From Flavobacterium luteolum (lineage in GTDB: Bacteria > Bacteroidota > Bacteroidia > Flavobacteriales > Flavobacteriaceae), in contig NZ_CP114286.1 of assembly GCF_027111275.1 (NCBI RefSeq), positions 310,001-374,000 on the forward strand: 64,000 nucleotides of DNA, in the 5' to 3' direction. This document shows, one piece after another, positions 28,601 to 36,470 of the stretch; the first letter of the stretch is position 1; the number at the start of each line of letters is the position of its first letter. The notes beneath the pieces were generated by a model. That model searched no databases. It saw nothing but the letters and a program-made list of their open reading frames with translations, and was not told where the DNA came from. The translations under genes were made by a program, and so were the position numbers.

Positions 28601-30773
28601 CGTTAACACAGATATCCTGATTTCCAGATATTATACCTGATTCTGCAGCGTCTTCTACTGTAATTGACCTTGTAACCGATACATCAGTACAACCTCCTGT
28701 TCCACTAACTGTATAAGTTATTGTTGTTGTACCTGGCAATATTCCGGTAATTATACCACTGCTGTCAACAGTTGCGATCGTTGTGTCGAGACTTGACCAT
28801 GAGCCACCCGCATCACCATCAGAACTAAAAGTTGTTGTTGCGCCTTGGCAAATATTTTGTGTTCCTGACAAATTTCCAGCATTTGGAGGCGCTGTTATGG
28901 TCAATGTTACCGGAGTTCGCACAGAAGTTGTGCAACTGCCATTATTTCCCTGTGCATAATACGTTACGGTTCCTACTGTGCTTAGTGTTGGAGATGCTAC
29001 AATATTTCCAGCAGTCGCGGCATCATACCAAACTACAGATTGACCTGTAGGAACGCTCGCAGTTGCTGTCAGCGTGGTTGGAGAACATCCTTGAGAGGCA
29101 ACTGTTGTATTGACTGGTACGCTTGCAGCAGTCAACGTAATTAATGCATTATTTGAAATATTCCCATCAGCATCTCTGCCGTTATATGCCATTGGAGTTG
29201 GTGCTATTACACTGCTGGATTGAGGTTCAAAAGTAACTTGACCAGCTGAATTAACTTCCCAAACTCCTTCTCCCAGAATAGTTATTGAAACAATATCCCC
29301 TTCTCCATCGGTAATAATATTTGTCCCTGTTCCCGGATTAACCAAACTTACAGTTGAGGGTACAATTGCATTTCCAGTAGTATCATTGGACAAAATATTT
29401 ATTGCCCCCGAAGGACTTCCTACATTGAAACAAGCTACATCTGGCGAAGCAGCTGGAAGTCCAATTGCATAATCTTCTACTTCTCCATCCATAAATGCAC
29501 CGCCTGTATCAGAAGTTGTAATTGCTTCTGTCGTTGTTCTTACTCTTAAATAAGTTCTGGCATGACCTGCTGTATTAGTCAAAGTAACATTATTCCAAGT
29601 AAGATTAACGCTTCCTGTCAATGTTCCTGCCGGCGTTGTTGCGGTAGTCCCTTCTGACGGCTGAAATACGCCGTCATTATTCCAGTCAATCCACGCCACA
29701 TAATTTGCGGGCAGTCCTGTATTATTGTGAAAAGTAGTAGAAACTGTATAACTGCTGATTAATTGTCCATTGTTTGTCAATGGCGGAATGGTCTGTATTC
29801 CATCATCATCAACAGAAGCGTCTGCCAATACAGATGGCGAACCATCGGGTTCAGTGTAATTAGTATCTCCTAAAATAAGTGTTCCAACAACGCCGTGAGA
29901 TGGCCCACCGGAAGCTAGCAATGTTTTATAACTGTCTGGTGCGTCTCCAAAATCTGAACTAATCGTAATTACGATCGGACTTAAGCCTGATGCTTGAACA
30001 TTGGCTTGACCAGTAACACTCCAAATTCCTGTCATCAAAAAGAAATCAGTTACTTTAGTAGTCGTTGATGGTGGAGTGAATAGTACCTGATGGTTTAGAT
30101 CATCAGGAGTACCAGATCCTCCACTAGTTGTCTGTCTTCTGATAGTCATATTATTAGGTAATGCCGCCGCCGCTGTTGCTCCAATTGAATTACTTACTAA
30201 AGTTCTCCAACTGTGATTTGCAGCAGAAGTATTGATTGATTGATTGATAAGCTGTCCAGTGATCCCGCCAATAATATATGGAACATACGTATTGCCATCA
30301 TAACCAAAAAAAGCAACCCATTCAGCGTTTCCATTTGGTGTTCCATGAACACCATCAATATCCAAAGCAAGAAAATTAATGCTGGAAATAGGTCGGCTGA
30401 AATAAATTCTAAAACCAATGCTGTTCGTACAATTATTTCCCATTCCGTTATCGGCATTCTGGGTATTCGCCATTTGAATTTTAGTGAAATTTGTTGGTGT
30501 TTTATCTCCAACATAAGCAGGAAGCGTGATTCCAGTGAATAATCCTCCAATATCTGGTCCCGCAGTTCCTGAACCCGCGGCTCCTGTAGAATGTGTGGCG
30601 CTACCTGTAGTTATCATCTGTGCTTTTACAATAGTTCCATCAGGCATTCTTTTTCCATTTGGCATTGAGCTTAAAATATCAGCAATTGAAAAACTGTAAT
30701 TCGTTTGAGCAGATACACTTGTTATTAAAAACACTGTAATAAATACTAATAAGATTTTAACTGTATTTTTCAT
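22635..30773 (-). CDS. Giant T9SS-secreted adhesin (2712 aa) with type-B sorting domain
   Basis: The signal peptide is MKNTVKILLVFITVF to SVSAQ. After an N-terminal region come a GEVED domain (about 270-440, FGDAPDSYKTL to GEVEDYAIGL), several BIG2-like modules (WSSLDTTIATVDSSGIITG), fifteen tandem repeats of about 88 residues (about 868-2186), three DUF11-like domains (VGDQVDFTITVSNLG; VNETITYTFTAQNTG; VGDVISYLFTVSNIG), and a C-terminal gliding-motility-associated/CHU_C-type sorting domain (AFSPNGDSVNDRFTIDGIE, EIYNRWGVIVF, GTYYYILRY). The last domain is the known type-B signal for T9SS export and SprF-dependent surface attachment in SprB. The gene is last in an operon with SprF-like and OmpA-like partners, the same arrangement as in sprB-type loci. 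It is probably a surface adhesin, but SprB identity is not claimed. Confidence 0.95.
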   Translation of the reverse strand: MKNTVKILLVFITVFLITSVSAQTNYSFSIADILSSMPNGKRMPDGTIVKAQMITTGSATHSTGAAGSGTAGPDIGGLFTGITLPAYVGDKTPTNFTKIQMANTQNADNGMGNNCTNSIGFRIYFSRPISSINFLALDIDGVHGTPNGNAEWVAFFGYDGNTYVPYIIGGITGQLINQSINTSAANHSWRTLVSNSIGATAAAALPNNMTIRRQTTSGGSGTPDDLNHQVLFTPPSTTTKVTDFFLMTGIWSVTGQANVQASGLSPIVITISSDFGDAPDSYKTLLASGGPSHGVVGTLILGDTNYTEPDGSPSVLADASVDDDGIQTIPPLTNNGQLISSYTVSTTFHNNTGLPANYVAWIDWNNDGVFQPSEGTTATTPAGTLTGSVNLTWNNVTLTNTAGHARTYLRVRTTTEAITTSDTGGAFMDGEVEDYAIGLPAASPDVACFNVGSPSGAINILSNDTTGNAIVPSTVSLVNPGTGTNIITDGEGDIVSITILGEGVWEVNSAGQVTFEPQSSSVIAPTPMAYNGRDADGNISNNALITLTAASVPVNTTVASQGCSPTTLTATASVPTGQSVVWYDAATAGNIVASPTLSTVGTVTYYAQGNNGSCTTSVRTPVTLTITAPPNAGNLSGTQNICQGATTTFSSDGDAGGSWSSLDTTIATVDSSGIITGILPGTTTITYTVSGTGGCTDVSVTRSITVEDAAESGIISGNQDICVNGTSALTSTGTPGGLWESEDITIATVDASGVVTGVARGTTNIKYTIIQTGSCPVIPSVYSVNIIQANPGTLSGKQNLCPGDTTLFTTDGDPGGLWSTDFPGIATVDANGVITGNGPGTATITYTITGLSGCPSAATTRTITVDVNASAIASDITGADSAVCPGGSATLTVSTLTIGNPTFTWYPDQTSTTAINTGTTYTVSPTSTTTYYVSVKGNDVCENEINNRKPITVTINSLGLDSDIVSTNATICAGSSAALAVSSTTVTTPVFRWYADQTSATVLFTGDTYTVSPAVTTTYYVSVSGDGVCENVLNTRKAVTVNVNTLALDSDIAAADETICAGSSVSLVASTTNVTTPVFRWYADQTSTTVLSTGDTYNVSLASTTTYYVTVSGDGVCENAINTRKAVVVNVDPLGIATDITAADTTTCPGEASVLSASSTVSSPIFRWYADQTTTAVLNIGDTYTVSPTVNTTYFISVSGDNVCENAPNTRKPVTVTMNPLATAADIDAADQTICLGDVAVLTASSTISNPEFFWYADQTSLDPLSVGAVYDPSPQTTTTYYVSVRGTNICDNAINTRKAVVVNVNRLGLDSDITASDAVICAGSSTTLTASATGITNPVFRWYADQTSTTVLNTADTYTVTPATTTTYYVSVSGDGVCENAINTRKAVVVTVNRLGLDADITASDALICAGSSTTLTASATGITTPVFRWYADQTTTTALFTGDTYNVTPAATTTYYVSVSGDGVCENAINTRKAVVVTVNRLGLDADITASDAVICAGSSASLTASTNITTPVFKWYADQTTTTALFTGDTYNVTPTTTTTYYVSVSGDGVCENAINTRKAVVVTVNRLGLDADITASDAVICAGSSTTLTASATGITTPVFRWYADQTTTTVLFTGDTYSVTPAATTTYYVSVSGDGVCENAINTRKAVVVTVNRLGLDSDITALDVAICAGSSTVLTASSTGVTTPVFRWYADQTTTTVLFTGDTYSVTPAATTTYYVSVSGDGVCENAINTRKAVVVTVNRLGLDSDITASDAIICAGSSVALTASSSGVNTPVFRWYADQTTTTALFTGDTYNVTPAATTTYYVSVSGDGVCENAINSRKAVLVTVNRLGLDADITASDAVVCAGSSVALTASSVGVTTPVFRWYADQTTTTVLFTGDTYSVTPAATTTYYVSVSGDGVCENAINTRKAVVVTVNRLGLDTDITASNAIICAGSSTTLTASTTGITTPVFTWYADQTTTTALFTGDTYNVTPAATTMYYVSVSGDGVCENAINTRKAVMVTVNRLGLDADITASDAVICAGSSTTLTASSVGVTTPIFRWYADQTTTTALFTGNTYTVTPAATTTYYVSVSGDGVCENAVNTRKAVVATVNPLALASDISATTSNASLCTGGSASITASSAITNPIFKWYQDANLSVLLYTGPTFVTPAITATTSYYVTVQNNAICENSIGNALKVDLTVIFCSDIALTKSVSNMSPFVGDQVDFTITVSNLGPNDATGVRANDVLPSGYTFISANNGGVLSGSTITWPTFNVSVNNPVSLVYRVRVNNSTGSADEYKNVAQIIASDNFDPNSTPNNNDPAENDQDSVILTPIIPQPSILLYKDASFTASNDSNGNGFPDVNETITYTFTAQNTGNIRLENVKINDQFLGITNLSLTPSTLDPGQTGRAQLIYTIKESDFEKGVIYNSAIAQGNTPPTPDNPGGTVVNDTSEDPTNPVKPDDEYYDPNCPTCTVVPLPNIPKIAIVKEISSFSGNFNNAKVGDVISYLFTVSNIGNTRLSNVKVTDPLPGMSTPALDPVDSSSKTGDLNSNGYLDTNEKWLYRADYVITSDDLAKGQVVNQALAEAKGPPTPVNPNGEDVSDLSDKSSPTNEDNDPTVLDIVGCQVVVHNAFSPNGDSVNDRFTIDGIECYPKNTVEIYNRWGVIVFHTDGYNNQNNAFEGYSNGRAVINQSKGLPTGTYYYILRYQNSDQKEVTTAGYLYLSMNQ
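24215..28170 (-). repeat. Fifteen tandem repeats of about 264 bp (88 aa)
   Basis: Each unit has the form DITASDAVICAGSS, then FRWYADQT, TYYVSVSGDGVCENA and NTRKAVVVTVN. Nine consecutive units (about 24490-26870) are nearly identical, while those at both ends are clearly diverged. This is the pattern expected if the middle of the array is homogenised by recombination. Confidence 0.92.
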
Positions 30774-30829
30774 TATCGATAAATTTTAGTGTGCTATATT
30801 TTTTTCTTTCAGATAAGTTGTAGCCGACT

Positions 30830-32773
30830 TTACAAAGCAGTAATTATAAATTCGCTTCGTCTATTGGCTTGATGTTCTTCTTCGGTACATTGAACCCCAT
30901 CTGAACATTTATTGACAAGTTGTGTCTCTCCGTATCCTTTTCCAGTCAAGCGGTCGGCTTTTACGCCATTTTTAATCAACCAATTAATTGTTGATTTTGC
31001 TCTTCGGTCAGATAAAGCTTCATTATATTGATGTGATGCTCTACTATCGGTATGTGAACGAATATCAAGTTTCATTTTAGGATACTCATTCAATACCGCT
31101 AATATTTTTTCTAAATCTATAGCCGCTTCGGTTCTGATATTGGATTTGTCCAAATCAAAGTAGATCATTTTTATACCAAAACAAACTCCTAGATCATCGC
31201 CAACAGTTACCTGGCAAATGCTTCTATCTAAAGCAATTGGCAAGCTGGTTTTTCCGTTATTTTTGGGAATAGTTATGGCTACTTCTTTAGTTTCATATTC
31301 TGCTTTTTCAGCTCGAACCTGATACGATTTACCACATTCTACAGAAAAAGAATAATTTCCTGAATCGTCTGAAATGGTAGTATTTTTAACAGCCATTTGA
31401 TCGTCAAACAAAGTAACCTTAGTTTCTGGCAAAACTGCTCCTGTTTGAACATCGGTTATGACTCCATAAAGTTCCTGAATACAATTAAGTCTTCTAGTTT
31501 CTAAGAAACTATAGATGTCATCAGAACCATGCCCCCCATCTTTATTTGAACTAAAATATCCTTTTCGGGTCGTAGGGTCAATGATATAAGCAAAATCATC
31601 TTTGGGTGAATTAACATCTGAACCTATATTTTGAACATTCCTTATTTTACCATTTGAATCAATATTAGCAACAAAAACATCCAAACCTCCCAAACCGGGA
31701 TGACCATCTGATGAAAAATAAATCTCATTTTCACTTGTTACATACGGGAATGTTTCTTTTCCTTCTGTGTTGATTGTATTACCAAGATTTTCTGGAGTAC
31801 CATAGCCACCGTTCGAATTTATGCTGACTTTATACAAATCAGATTGTCCGATTGTACCTGGCATATCAGAAGCAAAATAAAGTGTTTTTTCATCGGGACT
31901 TAAGGCAGGATGCGCCACACTGTATGTATTGCTGTTAAAAGGAAGTTCAGTAATATTTGACCATTTATTATCTTTATCTAACGTGGCTTTATAGATTTTT
32001 ATAAAGGTAGTCTTGTTCTCATCTTTTCCTTTTTTTCCATTGAGGTAATTATTTCTAGTGAAATAAACCGTTTTTCCATCACGTGTAAAAACGGGAGAAG
32101 CTTCGTGAAATTTGGTATTAATCGCAGATTTAAACTTATTTACTTTTGTCGATTTTCCGGTTTCAGCGTCAAGATCTGCATTGTAGATATTCGTAAAATA
32201 TTCGCCGGTCCATTTATGTTTTCGCTGTGTAAAATTTCCGGTATCTCTAGCAGAAGCAAAATAAAGTTTGTTGTTGTAAACAAATGATCCGTAGTCTGAG
32301 TATTTGCTGTTTACCCTGGCATCTTCAATTTTATATCGACCAGAATTTGCTTTAATAATATCCAAATAATTGACATCTTCTTTATAAAGCTTGCCCCTAT
32401 TATCATTTTTTGATTTCAGATAAAAATCATCCATAAGCGTATTTGCTTTGTCAGCCTCGCCTATTGATTTTAGTGATTGTGCATATCTGTAGTAATACTC
32501 TGGTTCAACGGCTGTATTCATTGCAAACAACTCGCCGTACCATTTTGAGGCGCCTGCGAAATCAGAATTAAAATAATAGGAGTTTCCTAGCTTTTTGAAC
32601 ATATCCTCAGACTTGTATCCTTTGTTGGCTACTTTTTCGTATGTTTTTATGGCATCGATATAGGCGTAGTTATCGTATTTTTTATCTCCAGAATTTACTT
32701 TGGCTTGCTGCGCATAACTGCCAAAAGAAAAAGTACTTACAGCTGTAAGGAAAAGTAGTGTATAGTTTTTCAT
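30830..32773 (-). CDS. OmpA-family outer-membrane protein with TPR and PD40 repeats
   Basis: This 647-residue protein has a signal peptide (MKNYTLLFLTAVSTFSFGSYAQ), TPR-like helices (about 25-130), PD40-type beta-propeller repeats (about 180-430; HPALSPDEKTLYFASDMPG), a carboxypeptidase-regulatory-like domain (about 435-515; LYGVITDVQTGAVLPETKVTL) and an OmpA peptidoglycan-binding domain (about 540-645; IYFDLDKSNIRTEA, DIRSHTDSRA). The layout is that of PorE-like proteins associated with T9SS or gliding. It anchors to peptidoglycan from the outer membrane. The gene is 11 bp after the SprF-like gene and 56 bp before the adhesin, so the three probably form one operon. Confidence 0.92.
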   Translation of the reverse strand: MKNYTLLFLTAVSTFSFGSYAQQAKVNSGDKKYDNYAYIDAIKTYEKVANKGYKSEDMFKKLGNSYYFNSDFAGASKWYGELFAMNTAVEPEYYYRYAQSLKSIGEADKANTLMDDFYLKSKNDNRGKLYKEDVNYLDIIKANSGRYKIEDARVNSKYSDYGSFVYNNKLYFASARDTGNFTQRKHKWTGEYFTNIYNADLDAETGKSTKVNKFKSAINTKFHEASPVFTRDGKTVYFTRNNYLNGKKGKDENKTTFIKIYKATLDKDNKWSNITELPFNSNTYSVAHPALSPDEKTLYFASDMPGTIGQSDLYKVSINSNGGYGTPENLGNTINTEGKETFPYVTSENEIYFSSDGHPGLGGLDVFVANIDSNGKIRNVQNIGSDVNSPKDDFAYIIDPTTRKGYFSSNKDGGHGSDDIYSFLETRRLNCIQELYGVITDVQTGAVLPETKVTLFDDQMAVKNTTISDDSGNYSFSVECGKSYQVRAEKAEYETKEVAITIPKNNGKTSLPIALDRSICQVTVGDDLGVCFGIKMIYFDLDKSNIRTEAAIDLEKILAVLNEYPKMKLDIRSHTDSRASHQYNEALSDRRAKSTINWLIKNGVKADRLTGKGYGETQLVNKCSDGVQCTEEEHQANRRSEFIITAL

Positions 32774-32784
32774 GATACTTTTTT

Positions 32785-33696
32785 TTAGAAGAAACGAGGA
32801 GTTGTGATTTTGCCATTGTTTATGAAGAATTCATAGCGCAGAAATATTTCGTGCGAGCCAGAATTATAGTTCCTTAATTGGGTGGTTTCTTGATCGTATC
32901 CATAGCCAATATATAATCCATCTGTGATTTGAAATCCAGCCATGGCACTCACAGCGGCATCCCAACGATAGGCAACTCCTAATGTCAGTTTTTCAAAGAA
33001 TAAAAAGTTAGCGGATACATCAACCTGAAGCGGCGCTCCCTCTACCATTTTTGTCAACAATGCTGGTTTAAATTTTATTTCCTGAGAAAAATTGAAAACA
33101 TAACCGCCCATCAAGTAGTAATTTATTTTGTCTTTATAAATTGCTACATCATTGTCGTCATATCTGTTGGTCTGAATAAAGTTGGGGACAGACAATCCAA
33201 TATAAGCTCGATCTGAATGCCAATAAATTCCAGCTCCTATATTTGGAGACACATCGCTGTCTAAGTTTTGAAATTGAGGATCACCTTGATTTTCAGGATT
33301 TAGCTTACTTGCGTCAAGATTAAAGACATCTACCGAGCCTTTAATCCCAAAAGAAAGTTTCCAAGTTTCGGAAGTCGGAATAGTATAAGATAAATCTACA
33401 GAAAATTCATTTTCATTTGTAGGTCCAATTTTGTCATTGACTAAAGACGCGCCAATTCCAATATTGCTATTGTTTATCGGAGTATTTACAGAAATTGTAT
33501 TTGTTTTTGGTGCACCATCTAACCCTACCCATTGGTCGCGATGCAATGCAAAAATACTAAGCACGCCACGAGAACCGGCATAGGCAGGATTTATGTTTAT
33601 TGTGTTGTACATATATTGCGTATACTGTGCGTCCTGCTGTGCATAACTGCCGCAATATCCAAATAGAAATATGTAAAAAAGTATTTTTTTCCTCAT
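32785..33696 (-). CDS. PorP/SprF-family outer-membrane protein
   Basis: This 303-residue protein has a signal peptide (MRKKILFYIFLFGYCGSYAQ) and the family opening QDAQYTQYMYNTININPAYAGSRG, with typical later blocks (HRDQWVGLDGAPKT; YIGYGYDQ). PorP/SprF proteins are outer-membrane barrels; SprF is needed for secretion and surface attachment of the SprB adhesin, and close relatives typically sit next to their cargo. It is first in the operon with the OmpA-like protein and the type-B adhesin, and is therefore probably dedicated to that cargo. Confidence 0.94.
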   Translation of the reverse strand: MRKKILFYIFLFGYCGSYAQQDAQYTQYMYNTININPAYAGSRGVLSIFALHRDQWVGLDGAPKTNTISVNTPINNSNIGIGASLVNDKIGPTNENEFSVDLSYTIPTSETWKLSFGIKGSVDVFNLDASKLNPENQGDPQFQNLDSDVSPNIGAGIYWHSDRAYIGLSVPNFIQTNRYDDNDVAIYKDKINYYLMGGYVFNFSQEIKFKPALLTKMVEGAPLQVDVSANFLFFEKLTLGVAYRWDAAVSAMAGFQITDGLYIGYGYDQETTQLRNYNSGSHEIFLRYEFFINNGKITTPRFF

Positions 33697-34635
33697 CTTT
33701 CAAATTTTTAAATTTAACATTAAGGCATGACGAATTAGTCATAAGAACTGACGCTCTTCAACAAAATCAATAAAATACATGTCTGATTAGTCAAATTAGT
33801 TCCAATAGCTTTATTGGAATCTTAAAGACTAAATCAAAGGGAAATGATAAAAATTACAGGAGTGTAATATCCGGTTTGGAAAATATAAAGCGTATCAACA
33901 CTTTATTATAAGGCTTCAATTGGTTTGGCTAATAAAGAATCTTACATTTTAAGTACAAAATGACTCAAAAAAAGTGGGGCCAAAAATCGATGACAAACCA
34001 ATTAAGTTTATCATGAATTGATTTATGATGGGGTAGGCAATAAAACTTAGGGCAAAAATTCACTTGAATAAAACTTATTTTATTGATCAGATAAAACAAG
34101 TCAGATAGTTCTCATATCATTTCTTTTAAAATGAGAACTGGTTAACAGTCTGCATTAAGAAAAAATCAAACAAAATAATTTTAAGATCTCTAAAGATTTA
34201 AAATTTGAGTAGTTAATCTACTCGCTCAATCATACTATTATATAAAATCTCTGATTACAAAAGTTGACAAACTTCAATAATAGTATTAAACCTCTTACAA
34301 ATCTAAAACTTTTATATTGATAATCAACTATTTAGATTATTTTTTTTTTACACTTTAACACTAATGGCATTAAATCGATCTTTTTTATTTTTTTGTGCTT
34401 TTCAATTTTTCTAAAAACGTACAAAATCTCTACGGTGGTATCGTGGCACATTTAACATTCGGAAAAATGCGCCACAGAATTATACCTAAACACAGCAACC
34501 ACAGAAATTAAGAAAGCTAACAACTCTTGTTTATTGAAGCAACCAAAACAAACGTATAACGCTTAATATGAGCTTTTTTAATTGCTTTTTAATCCAATAA
34601 TAGATTCAATTGTTTTTGAATTATAAATTCAGTCC
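33697..34635. other. 939-bp gene-free region upstream of the SprF-like operon
   Basis: No ORF with protein-like composition was seen. It is very AT-rich. It holds three inverted repeats: TTCCAATA/TATTGGAA (33800-33819), AGTTCTCAT/ATGAGAACT (34107-34139, 15-nt loop), and ATTCAA/TTGAAT near the right end. A minus-strand -7-like TAGATTTG lies at 34298-34305 with a TTG about 19 bp upstream, but its leader would be about 600 nt. Confidence 0.6.
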
Positions 34636-35565
34636 TTAAATAGATATAGCTGCAATGTTTTGTCTGCCTCTAAAATCTTCAAATTCTTTTAAACTATATT
34701 CCGGGCAAGCTCCTTCTTTTGAAGTAATAAAAGCACCGAGCGAAACGGCTTGCAGCATTATAGAATGAACATCATTTGTTATGGATAATCGTTTGGATAA
34801 AAGTCCGGCGAGGAATGAATCACCGCTTCCTACCGTATCAACAACCGTTATAGGAACAGCAGGGTATTGAAAAATAGCGTCCTCATTAGCATATAAAGCA
34901 CCTTTGCTTCCTTTTGAAACAATTATTTCATCGATATTAAATTTCTCCTGAATATATTTAATGCTGTCACTTTCGTTTGTGTATTCTTTTCCAATTGATC
35001 CAAGAACAATTTTTAACTCAGCTTTATTGAATTTTGCGAGATGCGTTTTATACAAAAGTTCGCTGATGAGTTTGATATCATCATGTGGTTTTCTGAGATT
35101 AATGTCAAAAACATTAAAAGAACTGTTTTCAACCAACTCAAATAAGGTCTTGCGTGAAACACTATTCCGAGCAATCAAAGAACCAAATACAAGCGCATTT
35201 GCTGCTTTGACAAACTCAATATTCTTTTGGCTTGACTGAATAAAATCCCATGCCACATTTTCAGTAATCGTGTAATGCGCTTCATTATTTTCATCTATTT
35301 CAGCAATTACCGTACTAGTCGGGTGTTCTTTGATTATTTGTATTCCGTCTGAAGAAATATTCCAATTTTTTATTTTCTCAATAAGTTCCTTTCCCAACAC
35401 ATCCTCTCCTACACCACTAATCATTCTTGTTTTTATACCCATTTTAGATAAGTGATAGGCAACATTAAAAGGAGCTCCGCCGGCTCTTCGGTTGTTTCCT
35501 GGGAAAATATCCCATAATACTTCTCCAAAACAAACGACCTGAACTTTATTTTCGGTATTCATCAT
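34636..35565 (-). CDS. PfkB-family fructokinase
   Basis: This 309-residue cytoplasmic sugar kinase has both PfkB signatures: GGAPFNVAYHLSKMG (29-43) and DTVGSGDSFLAG (243-254) with catalytic D249. In its context after a polyol dehydrogenase and a sugar transporter it probably phosphorylates fructose to fructose-6-phosphate. A ketohexose other than fructose remains possible. It is separated from the upstream porin-like gene by a hairpin with a T-run, so its level may be set separately. Confidence 0.9.
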   Translation of the reverse strand: MMNTENKVQVVCFGEVLWDIFPGNNRRAGGAPFNVAYHLSKMGIKTRMISGVGEDVLGKELIEKIKNWNISSDGIQIIKEHPTSTVIAEIDENNEAHYTITENVAWDFIQSSQKNIEFVKAANALVFGSLIARNSVSRKTLFELVENSSFNVFDINLRKPHDDIKLISELLYKTHLAKFNKAELKIVLGSIGKEYTNESDSIKYIQEKFNIDEIIVSKGSKGALYANEDAIFQYPAVPITVVDTVGSGDSFLAGLLSKRLSITNDVHSIMLQAVSLGAFITSKEGACPEYSLKEFEDFRGRQNIAAISI

Positions 35566-35592
35566 ATCGATTTTTAATTATTAATATAAAAA

Positions 35593-35621
35593 ATTAACAA
35601 GACCAAAAAGATCTTGTTAAT
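35593..35621 (-). terminator. Hairpin terminator inside the polyol operon
   Basis: ATTAACAAGA (35593-35602) pairs perfectly with TCTTGTTAAT (35612-35621). On the minus strand it is followed by TTTTTTAT. It is AT-rich but fits an intrinsic terminator and lies between the broken barrel gene and the fructokinase gene. Confidence 0.55.
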
Positions 35622-35653
35622 CATAAATTACTTATTGTAAGCTGGTTTACGCC

Positions 35654-36445
35654 CTAAAAAGAGTATACCTCTACAGAAAACTGTAAAAACGCATGATTAT
35701 CTACTGGATTCCACATCGCCCATAAACCCAAAGGCAGTTTATAGCCTTGAATCTTTGTGTTTCTCGAAAACATCAAACTTACTTCGTTTAAACCAGCTTT
35801 ACTTGCAAAAAAGTTGCTTGTCTCATTTTCGCTATTATTCAGAGCAAAACTGTAACCAGCACGCCCGCTGATGCTTCATTTGCCGCTTTTCAAAAAAGGA
35901 TACTCTACCGATACAAACGTAGAATATCTGTTTTCTGTGTTGGCAAGATTTCTATCTCTTCCAAAAACGACAGTGTTCCAACTCAACACTAAGGGGAACT
36001 TTTTACTAACTGTATAGTACGTTCTCAAATCCCAAAAACGTCCGGTTTCACTAGCATTATAATTGAAATATTCTTTGTTGTTATACGTCGCTTTTGGAGA
36101 AAAATTGTAGATATCCCACAATTCCGCAGAGAATTTCCCCGCTTTGAATCCTGCATAATTATTGAATTCTTTGTATGAACCATCAGCAGTTCCTCCTGCC
36201 CAAAATCCGCCGTAAAAGTGATCATACTCTAAATAAATATTTCCAGTATATGTCAATCCTGCGGCCACTTCTAACCCTCTCCAAAGATGAGAATTTCTAA
36301 TCTGCAAAGCGGAATGAAGATTTTGGTTTATAAAATTATCTTTTATAGAATCGTTTTGAGCCTGAACATTTGTACACAAAAGAAAAATCGTTAATATTAT
36401 TGTTTGTAAGGCTGTTTTACTTTTTAAATGGCTTATAGTTATCAT
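35654..36445 (-). pseudogene. Outer-membrane beta-barrel-like gene broken by an in-frame TGA
   Basis: ATG at 36445 gives 189 codons to a TGA at 35876-35878. Reading straight through in the same frame gives 73 more protein-like codons (SISGRAGYSFALNNS ... WNPVDNHAFLQFSVEVYSF) to a TAG at 35654-35656. The total of 263 codons looks like one intact protein with a single nonsense change. The N-terminus is a signal peptide (to VQAQ). The rest shows alternating aromatic beta-strand patterns (GNIYLEYDHFYGGFWAGG; YYTVSKKFPLVLSWNTVVF), typical of a small outer-membrane barrel. It follows the transporter by 25 bp in the polyol operon and could let the polyol cross the outer membrane. A sequencing error is the main alternative. 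Confidence 0.8.
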
Positions 36446-36470
36446 TATTATTTTTTGTTGATTTTGACTT

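Noticed and set aside
30197..30550. A 117-residue and a 100-residue frame on opposite strands within the adhesin gene
   Set aside because: Both lie inside the GEVED-region coding sequence of the 2712-aa gene with low-complexity, hydrophobic composition. They are shadows.
34420..34560. Possible coding remnant in the long intergenic region
   Set aside because: Short frames with protein-like pieces were seen, but none exceeds 40 codons or resembles a known family.
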